A stretch of DNA of 64,000 nucleotides from contig CANCZH010000001.1 in NCBI GenBank assembly GCA_947382445.1, positions 1 to 64,000 of the forward strand, read 5' to 3'. A model generated the notes under the pieces. The model was not told where the DNA came from and did no database searches. It saw only the letters and a program-made list of their open reading frames with translations. The translations under genes and the position numbers were made by a program. Positions 18,775-27,980 of the stretch are shown here, piece by piece; position 1 is the stretch's first letter; each line of letters starts with the position of its first letter. This stretch comes from an uncultured Clostridium sp. (lineage in GTDB: Bacteria > Bacillota_A > Clostridia > TANB77 > CAG-508).

Positions 18775-19725
18775 ATGACGTTAGACTCTATAAAAGAAGT
18801 AATAAAAGAAGCAAAGAATATAGTTGTATTTACTCACGAAAATCCAGATGGTGATGCTGTTGGAAGTAGTTTGGCAGTATATTTAGTATTAAAACAAAAG
18901 GGAAAAAATGTAGATCTAGTTATACCGAATTTTCCTAAAACATATAAATTTTTGCCAAACTCTGATAATGTATTATTAGAGCCAAAATTAGAAAAATATG
19001 ATTTAGCAATAGCATTAGATTGTGCTGATATCAAAAGATTAGATGATCCTACTGAAACATTTTTAAAATGTGAAACACGTGTTAATATTGATCATCATAC
19101 TTCAAATGGTATGTTTGGCGATTTGAATTTTGTTGATCCTGTTGCACCAGCTTGTAGTCAGATTATTACTACAATTTTAGAATATTTTAAAATAGATATA
19201 GACAAAGATGTTGCAACATGCTTAATTACTGGTATAATTACTGATACTGGTGGATTTAGATATGAGGGTGTTACAACAGAAACTTTTGAAATTGCATCTA
19301 ATTTCTTAGAAAAAGGTGTAAAGATTTCAAAGATATATAAAGACTCTTTAAGCAATATTTCAAAAGAAAAATTTGAAGCTAGAAAGTTGGCTACTAATAG
19401 AACAGAATTTTTAGAAGATGGAAAAATTGCTTATACATATATAACTAAAGAAGATATGGAGAAACTTAATGTTATTAGAAGTGATTTAGATGGAATTGTA
19501 GAAAATGGTAGAGATGTTGAAGGAGTTGAAGTTTCAGTATTCTTATATGAAACTGATAAAGGATTTAAAGCATCTTTACGTTCTAATAATTATGTGAATG
19601 TTTCTGATATATGTTTGTTATTTAATGGCGGAGGACATGTTAGAGCTGCTGGATGTACAATTTCCAGTTCTTTAGAAGAAGCTAAAACAAAAATAATTAA
19701 AGAAGTAAAAAGAGTTTTAAAGTAG
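18775..19725 (+). CDS. nrnA: DHH-family nanoRNase / pAp phosphatase NrnA
   Basis: NrnA degrades 2-5 nt RNA and dephosphorylates pAp. Motifs in order are HENPDGDAVGS (about 21-31), ALDCAD (about 81), NIDHHTSN (about 104-111), DTGGFRY (about 159) and the DHHA1 end GGGHVRAAG (about 286). At 316 residues it is normal. A GGAGG site precedes ATG 18775. It is the last gene of the rimP operon, followed by a terminator. Confidence 0.93.
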   Translation: MTLDSIKEVIKEAKNIVVFTHENPDGDAVGSSLAVYLVLKQKGKNVDLVIPNFPKTYKFLPNSDNVLLEPKLEKYDLAIALDCADIKRLDDPTETFLKCETRVNIDHHTSNGMFGDLNFVDPVAPACSQIITTILEYFKIDIDKDVATCLITGIITDTGGFRYEGVTTETFEIASNFLEKGVKISKIYKDSLSNISKEKFEARKLATNRTEFLEDGKIAYTYITKEDMEKLNVIRSDLDGIVENGRDVEGVEVSVFLYETDKGFKASLRSNNYVNVSDICLLFNGGGHVRAAGCTISSSLEEAKTKIIKEVKRVLK

Positions 19726-19755
19726 ATAGTTTTAAAAAGACTATCTATTTTTTTA
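19723..19755 (+). terminator. Intrinsic terminator of the rimP-nrnA operon
   Basis: TAGATAGT (19723-19730) pairs perfectly with ACTATCTA (19740-19747), followed by seven T. It overlaps the nrnA stop codon. Confidence 0.8.
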
Positions 19756-19769
19756 GACTCTAAGTCTAA
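19753..19769 (+). promoter_or_regulatory. Putative TetR operator O1
   Basis: TTAGACT-CTA-AGTCTAA is a perfect 7-base inverted repeat, extendable to 11 bases with flanking T and A runs. It lies 7 bases upstream of the -35 box of the tetR promoter and shares GACT-N3-AGTC with O2. Confidence 0.65.
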
Positions 19770-19775
19770 AAAATC

Positions 19776-19804
19776 TTGACGATTTTATTTTGTAGGCATA
19801 TAAT
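19776..19804 (+). promoter_or_regulatory. Promoter of the tetR-ABC operon
   Basis: TTGACG (19776-19781) and TATAAT (19799-19804) are spaced by 17 bases. Operator-like palindromes flank it on both sides. Confidence 0.8.
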
Positions 19805-19816
19805 ATAATAAAAATC

Positions 19817-19827
19817 GACTAATAGTC
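19817..19827 (+). promoter_or_regulatory. Putative TetR operator O2
   Basis: GACT-AAT-AGTC repeats the half-sites of O1, 61 bases centre to centre from it and 13 bases past the -10 box. Binding there would block transcription and give autoregulation. Confidence 0.6.
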
Positions 19828-19843
19828 TAAAAAGAGGTGCTAT

Positions 19844-20440
19844 ATGAAAACAGAGGAAAGAAAAAAAGAATTAGTAAAAAAAGCATATGAATTGTTTATT
19901 ACTAAAGGGTATGAGAATACATCTGTTGATGATATTATTGCGAGTGCTGGAATTGCTAAGGGAACATATTATTATCATTTTGAAAGTAAAGAACAAATAC
20001 TAGAAGAAGTTGTAAATATGATGATTGACAAAGGTGTTGAAAAAGCAAAAACAATAGTACAATCAGATTTAAAATTAGAAGAAAAGTTAGTTTATACTAT
20101 TCTTGCTCTTAGAGCTACACCAGAAGAACAATCTATGCAAGATACAATACATGAAAAAGAAAATATTGTTTTGCATAAAAAAATAAATGATAGAATTATT
20201 GATAAGGCTGTTCCAATACTTTCTGAGATAGCAAGAGAAGCAAGGAAAGAAGGATTATTTAATTGTGATGATAATATTGAAGAAAGAGTTAGAATGACTT
20301 TAATATTAAGCAATGAAATGTTTGACCATAATGAAATAAGAGAGAAACAAATTTTGGTATTCATTGATACAATAGAAAAAATATACGGTGCGAAAACTGG
20401 GACACTTTCGTTTATATCAAAATTAATTAAGGAGAATTAA
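19844..20440 (+). CDS. TetR/AcrR-family transcriptional regulator
   Basis: The N-terminal helix-turn-helix is typical: AYELFITKGYENTSVDDII (about 14-32) and AGIAKGTYYYHFESKEQI (about 35-52). The C-terminal ligand domain is family-divergent. The 198-residue gene starts with AGAGGTG upstream and is followed one base later by the ABC ATPase, so it most likely controls that transporter. The ligand is unknown. Confidence 0.9.
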   Translation: MKTEERKKELVKKAYELFITKGYENTSVDDIIASAGIAKGTYYYHFESKEQILEEVVNMMIDKGVEKAKTIVQSDLKLEEKLVYTILALRATPEEQSMQDTIHEKENIVLHKKINDRIIDKAVPILSEIAREARKEGLFNCDDNIEERVRMTLILSNEMFDHNEIREKQILVFIDTIEKIYGAKTGTLSFISKLIKEN

Positions 20441-20441
20441 A

Positions 20442-21200
20442 ATGAAAGATAAAATTATAAGTGCTAAAAATTTAGTAAAAAGTTTTGGAAATGGGAGTAC
20501 AAAACAAAACATAATTAATAATTTAGATTTAGATATATATGCAAATGATTTTACAATTATAATGGGTTCAAGTGGAGCTGGTAAATCTACTTTAATGTAT
20601 CTTTTATCAGGAATGGATAAGGCAGACTGTGGAAATATAGTATTTAATAATAAAGATATTTGTAAAATGAATAATGATGAACTAGCTATATTTAGAAGAA
20701 AAAATTGTGGTTTTGTATTTCAACAAATATACATGCTTGACAAAATGAGTTTAATGGATAATGTACTTACATCTGGCTTACTTGTTAGTAAAAATAAAAA
20801 GGAAATTGTAAAAAAAGCAAAAGAATTGTTTGAAAGTGTTAATATTCCAGAAATTACATATAAAAAGAATATGAATCAAATATCTGGTGGTGAATGCCAA
20901 AGAGCAGGAATTGTTAGAGCAGCAATAAATAATCCAACTGTTATATTTGCAGATGAGCCAACAGGAGCATTAAACTCTGAAAATTCCATTGCTGTGTTGG
21001 ATGTTTTAACTAAATTAAATAATAATGGTCAAAGTATTATTATGGTTACACATGATAAAAAAAGTGCCCTTAGAGGAAATAGAATTATATATTTAAAAGA
21101 TGGTAAAATATTTGGTGAACTTTCTTTAAAAAAATATGAAGAAAATGATAATGAAAGAAATGAAAAGCTAGATAAATTCTTAAAAGAAATGGGGTGGTAA
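20442..21200 (+). CDS. ABC transporter ATPase (MacB/LolD-like)
   Basis: This is the ATP-hydrolysing subunit for the adjacent FtsX-type permease. It has Walker A MGSSGAGKST (about 41-50), a Q-loop FQQIYMLDKMS, the signature SGGECQRAGI (about 147) and Walker B VIFADEPTGALN (about 168). It is 252 residues. The stop TAA is 3 bases before the permease start, whose ribosome binding site lies inside this gene. Likely role is export of a peptide, antimicrobial or lipid; the substrate is not shown. Confidence 0.93.
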   Translation: MKDKIISAKNLVKSFGNGSTKQNIINNLDLDIYANDFTIIMGSSGAGKSTLMYLLSGMDKADCGNIVFNNKDICKMNNDELAIFRRKNCGFVFQQIYMLDKMSLMDNVLTSGLLVSKNKKEIVKKAKELFESVNIPEITYKKNMNQISGGECQRAGIVRAAINNPTVIFADEPTGALNSENSIAVLDVLTKLNNNGQSIIMVTHDKKSALRGNRIIYLKDGKIFGELSLKKYEENDNERNEKLDKFLKEMGW

Positions 21201-21202
21201 TT

Positions 21203-23510
21203 TTGAAAAAATTAATTGCCATATCTAAATACTTTTTTAAGAAAAATTTAAAAGATATTATATCATTTTCAATTATTTTATTTATTGCTACTGTATTATT
21301 TTCAAGTAGCATAATGATAAATTTTAATATTATGAAAGATTACGATGATGAATTTAATAGGCTAAATACGGCAAATACTTTTTTTATAGTGTCAAGTGCC
21401 CAGTATTCAGATAATTTGCTTGAAGATATAAAAAATATTGAAGGCATAAATGAAGCAGAAATGCAAAAAGGAATAATGCTTAATGTACCAGTAAGCATGG
21501 AAGGGTCTATTCAAGAACAAAATCAGATATTTTATAATGTAGATGATGAGTGTAATATAAACAAGAAAGAAATAATAGAAAGAGATAATAGTATAGAGCA
21601 TGGAATATATCTTTCAAATTATACTTTTATTCATTCTGAATTAAAATTAAAAGATAAATATGAATTTAATATAGATAATATTCCTTATACTTTTAATATT
21701 AAAGGTTATGTTAATGAAATGCAGTATGGTAATTATTCTTCATCTGTTATAGGAGAATATTTAGAAAATGATTCATATAATTACTTATTAAAAAACAATC
21801 TAGATAAGGAAATTACTACAATTTCTGTAAGGGCGGAAGATAGTCATTTGGCTTATAATAATATATCTAAATATTTAAGTAGTAAAAATATTAATGTTTT
21901 AAATAAAAATTATAAAGAACAAGCCAAAAATCAGAGACTTGCTATTTCAAATATATTAGTTTTAATACTTGTGGTATTTGCAAGTTCAATACTTATTATA
22001 AGTTTATTTGTAAGTAAATTTAAAATAGAACAGACCATAGAAGAAGAAATGTCTAATATGGGAGCGTTAGAAGCACTAGGATATACAAGTAAAGAGATAA
22101 TAATTGCAAATATATTTCCATATATACTAAGTGGATTAATCTTTACTATACTTGGTATAATTTCTTCATATTTCATGTTGCCAGTTCTTAGTAAAGTTAT
22201 AGAAATGCAGTCAGGTTTTATTTGGAAAACTAAAATATATTTAGGATTAAATGCACTAGTATTGTTTATTAATTTAATTTTAATAACTATATTTACACTT
22301 ATAGCTTCTTTAAAAATAAAGAAATTAAATCCTATAAATGCAATTAGAGGAATTAATGAAAAAGAAAACTATCGAAATTATTTTGAAATAGAAAAAACAA
22401 AAGGTAATATTAATTTTATTTTAATGCTAAAGAATTTTATAAATACTAAAAAGCAAAATATATTACTTGGTATAGTGCTATTTTTGATAACAATTATATC
22501 TTCATTTATAGGTATATTGTTTTATAACATAAATATGAATCCTATTAATTTTATAAATACTCTAGTAGAAGAACATCCATCGGTTGTTGTTTCATCTAAT
22601 AAAGATTGGCGAGAGGATTTAAAAACTCAATATAATGTAAAAAATGTTTTGTACTATGATGAAAATGTAATGACAAATTATAATGACAATTCTTATAAAA
22701 CATTTGTAGCAGAAAGTTTCGAAAAATTATCAAATGATTTATGTTATGAAGGTAGCAATCCAAAGACAAAATTTGAAGTAGCAATAGGAAGCAAAATTAA
22801 GGAAATCTACAATATAAATATTGGAGATTATATTACATTAAGTAAAAATGGATTAGAGAAAAAATATAAAGTTGTTCGGATTTATTCAATCTGTTAATTA
22901 TTCTGGTGAAGTAATGGAAATGACCATAGATGGTTATAGAAATTTGGATAATTCATATTTACCAAAAACGATGTATGTATATTTAGAAAATGAACAAAAA
23001 TCTGAAGAATTCATAAATCAAATTAAAGATAAATATAACAATGATATTATTTCTACAATGAATTATGCAGAGGGAATGGATTCTGCTATGAATATGTATG
23101 TTTCATTAATAAGTATTATTTGTGTTGTAATTATTACAGTTACATTATTACTTATATATTTAATTTTATATATAACAATATCGTCTATTATAACAAGAAG
23201 AAAACAAGAACTTGGTATATTTAAGGCAATAGGATATGAAAATAAACAATTAGTTAGACAATTAATTGGTGGATTTATGCCTTCAACAATCCTAGCTACA
23301 ATATTAGGGCTTATAGTAAGCAAAATAATTATGAACAATGTTTATAGTTCAATATTTAATTTAGTTGGAGCATATAAAGTAAGTTTTGAATATCCGTTTA
23401 TAGTATTTTTAATCATAGTGATTTTTATAATAATAAGTACAATTATTATTGGAATACTACTTGCAAAGAGAATCAAAAGGATTTCAGTATATTCATTAAT
23501 AAAAGATTAG
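21203..23510 (+). CDS. FtsX-type ABC permease, read through a +1 shift at CGG
   Basis: This membrane subunit has an N-terminal helix, an external domain, a first FtsX block (about 250-395), another external domain and a second FtsX block (about 620-768). TTG 21203 is chosen, with GGGGTGG upstream. The zero frame stops at 22895 after an in-frame CGG (22877). Skipping C22877 joins KYKVV to GFIQSVNYSGEV without gap and gives about 768 residues. The rest contains the RRKQELGIFKAIGY motif needed for a full permease. Without the shift the protein would lose its last helices. Confidence 0.8.
22877..22879 (+). other. CGG codon, +1 frameshift site 2 (ABC permease)
   Basis: The zero frame reads GTT GTT CGG ATT TAT TCA ATC TGT TAA. 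The restored frame reads GTT GTT (C) GGA TTT ATT CAA TCT. Confidence 0.75.
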
Positions 23511-23520
23511 AATAAAAAAG

Positions 23521-23563
23521 TTAGCACTCTCCTATTGACATTGCCAAAATAGTGGTATTATAT
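23521..23563 (+). promoter_or_regulatory. hsp20 promoter with a half-CIRCE element
   Basis: TTGACA (23535-23540) and TTATAT (23558-23563) are 17 bases apart. TTAGCACTC at 23521-23529, the exact left half of the HrcA operator CIRCE, lies just upstream. The right half GAGTGCTAA is absent. A GTGCTA further on (about 23582-23590) is inverted to it but too distant for a classical CIRCE. Confidence 0.6.
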
Positions 23564-23632
23564 AAGTATAAAAAATAAATATGTGCTACCGCAATAGGTG
23601 TCAACACATAAAATGAAAGGAAGTAGATTGAT

Positions 23633-24055
23633 ATGATGATGATACCAAGAAGGAGAAATGAATTTGATTTATTAGATGAAATGTTTACAGATCCATTTTT
23701 TAATGAACATGAGAGCAAAGTAATGAAGACTGATATTAAAGAAAAAAATGATAAATATTTGATTGATGTTGAATTACCAGGCTATGAAAAACAAAACATT
23801 AAAATGCATATAGAAGATGGATACCTAACAATTCATGCAGAAATGAATTCTAGTCATGAAGAAAAAGAAGATGGAAAATTTGTAAGAAAAGAAAGATATA
23901 TAGGTTCTTGTTCAAGAAGTTTTTATGTAGGGGATGAAGTTAAATGTGAAGATATAACAGCAACATTTAAAAACGGAGTCCTAAAAATAGAAATTCCTAA
24001 AAAAGAAAAAAATAAAGAAATTTCAGAGAAAAAATATATTCAAATAGGAGACTAA
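23633..24055 (+). CDS. hsp20: Hsp20/alpha-crystallin small heat-shock protein
   Basis: This ATP-independent holdase prevents aggregation. The 140-residue protein has an N-terminal MMMIPRRRNEFDLLDEMF segment and the alpha-crystallin domain (about 35-125): YLIDVELPGYEKQNI, RKERYIGSCSRSFYVGDEV and the GVLKIEIPKKE ending. Three ATG codons stand in a row; the first is given, with GAAAGGAAG upstream. A terminator follows, so it is a single-gene unit. The upstream half-CIRCE suggests heat-shock control. Confidence 0.94.
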   Translation: MMMIPRRRNEFDLLDEMFTDPFFNEHESKVMKTDIKEKNDKYLIDVELPGYEKQNIKMHIEDGYLTIHAEMNSSHEEKEDGKFVRKERYIGSCSRSFYVGDEVKCEDITATFKNGVLKIEIPKKEKNKEISEKKYIQIGD

Positions 24056-24070
24056 TAATATATAAAACAA

Positions 24071-24107
24071 ATACTCTATACAAAATGTATGGAGTATTTT
24101 TATATTT
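24071..24107 (+). terminator. Intrinsic terminator after hsp20
   Basis: ATACTCTATACA (24071-24082) pairs with TGTATGGAGTAT (24086-24097), twelve pairs with one G-T and a 3-base loop, then TTTTATATTTT. Confidence 0.8.
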
Positions 24108-24145
24108 TGTGATAAACTCATTAAATATAAAGGAGGTTTCAAAAG

Positions 24146-25000
24146 ATGTATTTAAATTTTATACAAATATTAAGTATTGTATTATTATTTTTTGGAATTG
24201 TAACATTAGCAATTGGAAAGTTTAAAAAAAAGAAATATATATTAGCTATTGGAATAGTTTTTCTGTTAGCAATTTTAGATATATGGTCAACAATTTTTAT
24301 TATGGGACTTATGGAAGAAAATCCAAACTCAAAAGAAAATATTGGAAATGAGAATATTGTAAAAAATAATATTATAGAGAATGATATTTTAGAAAATAAT
24401 ATAGAAAAACAAGCAGAAAATATAACAGAAAAAATGTTAAATGATGAGTTTTATTTTTGGGGAACGATATATGATATAGATGAAAATTATATTTATTTTT
24501 CTAATAATAATTCTAAAAAATATTGTATAAATAAAAATGATTTTTCATATTTAAATGGAAGAACAGCCAAAAGTATGAATTTGACAGATGTAAAAGTTGG
24601 TGATTATATAAATGAAGATGGAAAGAAAATTATTGTATACAGAAAGATTTCAGGAGATGAATTAAATAAAGAATTATTGTATAATTTTACTTTAGAAGAA
24701 GACGAAAAAATGATGATGGTAAATACAATAGAAATAGAAGATATAGATATTATAGAAAATAAAGCAATTGTAAAAATAAAATATGGAGATGTGATTGGTG
24801 ATGACATAACAGATGAAAAATTTGAGACAATTGTAGAATTTAATTCAAATACGAAATTTTATAGCAAAGGGAATAATATAAATTCTGTAAATGATTTAGA
24901 ATATGCAAAATATAATATTAATTCTATTATTTTAGATAGAGATACAATTAATAAAGAAAGTCCTGCAATTGTGAATATATTCGAAAGTACAGATAATTAG
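24146..25000 (+). CDS. Hypothetical membrane protein
   Basis: This 284-residue protein has two N-terminal transmembrane helices (about 4-24 and 31-55) and a hydrophilic Asn/Glu/Ile-rich domain of about 225 residues with no motif I recognise. An Asn-rich segment at 60-90 may be a linker. It has AAGGAGG upstream and lies 27 bases before truB, so the two may be cotranscribed. Function unknown. Confidence 0.75.
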   Translation: MYLNFIQILSIVLLFFGIVTLAIGKFKKKKYILAIGIVFLLAILDIWSTIFIMGLMEENPNSKENIGNENIVKNNIIENDILENNIEKQAENITEKMLNDEFYFWGTIYDIDENYIYFSNNNSKKYCINKNDFSYLNGRTAKSMNLTDVKVGDYINEDGKKIIVYRKISGDELNKELLYNFTLEEDEKMMMVNTIEIEDIDIIENKAIVKIKYGDVIGDDITDEKFETIVEFNSNTKFYSKGNNINSVNDLEYAKYNINSIILDRDTINKESPAIVNIFESTDN

Positions 25001-25027
25001 AATAAATATGATAGATAGGGAGATTTT

Positions 25028-25891
25028 ATGGATGGAATAATTTTAATTAATAAAGAAAAAGGAATTACTTCTTTTGGAGTAGTTGCAAAACTTAGAAAGA
25101 TTTTTAACACTAAAAAGGTTGGTCATTGTGGTACTTTAGATCCTAATGCAACTGGTGTACTGCCAGTAATGATAGGGCAAGCTACTAAAATATCTAAATA
25201 TTTAGTAGAGCATGATAAAGAATATGTTGCTAATGTAAAATTAGGTGTAAAAACTGATTCAGCCGATTCAGAGGGAAATATAATTGAAACAGATAATTTT
25301 ATTTTGAATGTTAATGATGAAAAAGAATATATTAATAAAATTAATGGTTTAGTGGGAAAACAAAAACAAATTCCACCTATGTATTCAGCAATAAAAGTTG
25401 ATGGTAAAAAATTATATGAGTATGCTAGAAAAGGAATTGAAATTGAAAGAGATGCTCGTGATATTGAAATTTATGATATTAAAGTAGAAAAAATTGATTA
25501 TGAATTGAATGAAATAAAATTTAGAGTAAAGTGTTCAAAAGGTACATATATTAGAACTTTATGTGAAACAATTGCAGAACAATTAGGAACAATTGGATAT
25601 ATGGAATCTCTTATGAGAACTAAAGTAGATGATTTCAATATAGAAGATAGCGTAATTTTATCAGATTTAGAAAAATTAGAAAATAAAGAAAGTGCAGTAA
25701 TTTCAATTGAACAATTATTTAAAGATAAGGAAACAATTATTTTAAATGATAGAAAAACGGACTTGTTTTTAAATGGTGTGAAGCTTACGCAAAAAAAACA
25801 AGATGGTTTATATAGGATTTATCAACAAGATAGATTTTTAGGAATTGGAATCATTAGTGAAAATTTATTAAAGCGAGATATTATTTTATAA
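25028..25891 (+). CDS. truB: tRNA pseudouridine-55 synthase TruB
   Basis: TruB makes pseudouridine 55 in the tRNA T-loop. The catalytic motif GTLDPNATGVLPV (about 37-49) contains the active Asp. KGTYIRTLCETIA (about 176) and the PPMYSAIKVDG block are conserved. It is 287 residues. In many Firmicutes truB is next to rbfA; here the TetR-ABC, hsp20 and a membrane protein gene lie between. The gene end overlaps its terminator. Confidence 0.95.
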   Translation: MDGIILINKEKGITSFGVVAKLRKIFNTKKVGHCGTLDPNATGVLPVMIGQATKISKYLVEHDKEYVANVKLGVKTDSADSEGNIIETDNFILNVNDEKEYINKINGLVGKQKQIPPMYSAIKVDGKKLYEYARKGIEIERDARDIEIYDIKVEKIDYELNEIKFRVKCSKGTYIRTLCETIAEQLGTIGYMESLMRTKVDDFNIEDSVILSDLEKLENKESAVISIEQLFKDKETIILNDRKTDLFLNGVKLTQKKQDGLYRIYQQDRFLGIGIISENLLKRDIIL

Positions 25892-25906
25892 TATCTCGTT
25901 TTTTTA
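25874..25906 (+). terminator. Intrinsic terminator at the end of truB
   Basis: CGAGATATTA (25874-25883) pairs with TAATATCTCG (25889-25898), followed by eight T. The stop codon lies in the 3' arm. Confidence 0.85.
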
Positions 25907-26046
25907 GGTATATACTTTATGGAGAATATATATAATTAAAAAATAAAGTTATGTGTTTGTAGAAAATAGAAGATATATCATGAAAATGTTGATATATTAA
26001 TAGTTATAGGAAACAATAAAAATACGAACAAATTTTCTAAAAACTA

Positions 26047-26075
26047 TTGACAAATTACTATAAAAAATATAAAAT
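26047..26075 (+). promoter_or_regulatory. Promoter for the YgjP-like gene
   Basis: TTGACA (26047-26052) and TAAAAT (26070-26075) are spaced by 17 bases, 38 bases before the start codon. Confidence 0.7.
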
Positions 26076-26113
26076 ACTACCAAACAGAAGTTCTAAAACT
26101 TGGAGGTAGTAAA

Positions 26114-26779
26114 ATGAGAAATGAAATAATTACATATAGTGTTAATAAAACAAATGATAGAGAGTTATATATTTCAGTACAAAATGGGGAAGTTTTAGTA
26201 CGTGCTCCTTGGTATATTACAAAAGAAAAAATACAAGAAGCTGTTACTAATAAGAAAAATTGGATAATGAAAAAACTAAAAGAATATCAAGAAGAAAATG
26301 AAATAAGCTTGAGACCAATTCAAATTATGGGTATTGTTTATAATTTAAAAGTTTCTTATAAAAATATAAATGTTATAGAATGTAACATGGAGAACAATAT
26401 TATTAAGATTAATTTACCTAAAAAATATAAAAAAATAGATAATGAAACAATGACAGATATAGTAATTGATAAAATGTATTTTAAAATTGCAGAAAGAGAA
26501 TTAGAAAGCATTATGGAAAAAACAAGATTAACACTTGGATTTGCACCAGAGGATTATGAAATTGTAGAAATGAAAGATTGCCTAGCTAAATGTACAGACG
26601 ATAAGAAAATTTTAATTAATCCTAGAATTATAAAATATAAAAGAGAAGTTATAGAGTATGTTATTATGCATGAATTTTGCCATTTAAAATATAAAAATCA
26701 TACTAAAAGTTTTTATAACATGATAGAAAAATACATTCCAGATTATACAAAATATGAACTAAGAAATGTAAAGTATTAA
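26114..26779 (+). CDS. YgjP-like zinc metallopeptidase (DUF45)
   Basis: The 221-residue protein has the DUF45 arrangement: an N-terminal RAPWYITKEKI and NKKNWIMKKLKEY segment, then the zinc motif HEFCHLKYKNH (about 184-194) followed by FYNMIEKYIPDY. The two His and Glu of HExxH are present. Family members are cytoplasmic, and their substrates are poorly known. The gene has its own promoter and a terminator after it. The start has TGGAGG upstream. Confidence 0.85.
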   Translation: MRNEIITYSVNKTNDRELYISVQNGEVLVRAPWYITKEKIQEAVTNKKNWIMKKLKEYQEENEISLRPIQIMGIVYNLKVSYKNINVIECNMENNIIKINLPKKYKKIDNETMTDIVIDKMYFKIAERELESIMEKTRLTLGFAPEDYEIVEMKDCLAKCTDDKKILINPRIIKYKREVIEYVIMHEFCHLKYKNHTKSFYNMIEKYIPDYTKYELRNVKY

Positions 26780-26786
26780 TAAAAAT

Positions 26787-26828
26787 AAGAGGGCTAAAAT
26801 ATAATATTTTTATGCCCTTTTGTTTTTT
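26787..26828 (+). terminator. Intrinsic terminator after the YgjP-like gene
   Basis: AAGAGGGC pairs with GCCCTTTT (one G-T pair) around an AT-rich inner stem, followed by TGTTTTTTT. Confidence 0.7.
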
Positions 26829-26909
26829 TATGAATGGTTGTTTTTTAGTAGCATTATGTGATAAAATGTGAGTTATATAAAACCTATAATTTGGGAAAGG
26901 AAAATAAAA

Positions 26910-27966
26910 ATGAATAGAAATGAAACAAGACCAATATTTGTTGGAGGAGTACAAATTGGTGGACAAGATAAGGTAGTTATTCAATCTATGACAAATACCA
27001 AAACAAAAGATGTAGAAAAAACAGTAGAACAGATTATAAAACTAGAACAAGCAGGTTGTGAAATTATTAGAGTTGCATGTTTAGATATAGAAGATGCTAG
27101 ATCAATAAAACAAATAAAAGAAAAGATACATATTCCAATAGTTGCTGATATTCATTTTGATTATAGGATTGCATTAGAAGCAGCAAAAGCAGGAGTAGAT
27201 AAGATAAGGATAAATCCAGGAAATATAGGCTCAATAGATAGAGTAAAGCAAGTAGTTGATATTTGCAAAGAACGCAAAATACCAATAAGAATAGGAGTAA
27301 ACAGTGGTTCACTTCCAAAAGACATTTTACAAAAATATGGAGGAAAACCATGTGCTAAAGCAATGGTAGAAAGTGGATTAAGACATATAAAAATACTAGA
27401 AGACTTAGATTTTTATGATATAGCACTATCATTAAAAGCTTCTGATTTAACATTATGCATAGAAAGTTATGAGGAAGCAGCAAATACAATAAAATATCCA
27501 TTACATTTAGGAGTAACGCATGCAGGAACAGAGTTTAGTGGAACAGTTAGTTCAAGTATTGGATTAGGAAATCTATTACTAAAAGGAATAGGAGATACAA
27601 TAAGAGTATCATTATCAGCAGACCCAGTTAAAGAAATAAAAGTTGCAAAAGAAATATTAAAAGACTGTAAACTATATAAATCACCAACATTAATTGCGTG
27701 TCCTACATGTGGAAGAATACAGTATGATTTAATTCCAATAGCTAATGAAATAGAAGATTTTTTACAAACAATAAAGTCAGACATAACAGTGGCAGTAATG
27801 GGATGCCGGAGTAAACGGACCAGAAGAAGCAAGACATGCGGATATAGGAATTGCTGGAGGAGTAAAAGAAGGACTATTATTTAAAAAAGGCGAAATAATT
27901 AGAAAAATAAAACAAGAAGATATTGTATCAGAATTAAAGAAAGAAATCACAGAAATGATAAAATAG
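26910..27966 (+). CDS. ispG: 4-hydroxy-3-methylbut-2-enyl diphosphate synthase, read through a +1 shift at CGG
   Basis: IspG is the 4Fe-4S enzyme of the MEP isoprenoid pathway. ATG 26910 has GGGAAAGG upstream; the earlier frame start at 26868 lacks one. The chain shows [27 protein letters not shown] and the cluster motif CPTCGR. The zero frame meets CGG at 27807 and would stop at 27882. Skipping C27807 gives [20 protein letters not shown], matching the conserved MGCxVNGPGEA cluster-ligand block, and ends at TAG 27964. The total is 351 residues, normal length. Without the shift the third cluster cysteine remains but the essential C-terminal block is lost. Confidence 0.85.
27807..27809 (+). other. 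CGG codon, +1 frameshift site 3 (ispG)
   Basis: The zero frame reads GGA TGC CGG AGT AAA CGG. The restored frame reads GGA TGC (C) GGA GTA AAC GGA CCA. The second in-phase CGG (27816) lies after the shift and is out of phase there. Confidence 0.8.
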
Positions 27967-27980
27967 TATGGAGATATAAT

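Noticed and set aside
26077..26109. Hairpin masking the ribosome binding site of the YgjP-like gene
   Set aside because: CTACC/GGTAG could pair, but the left arm lies at or before the likely transcription start for the -10 at 26070.
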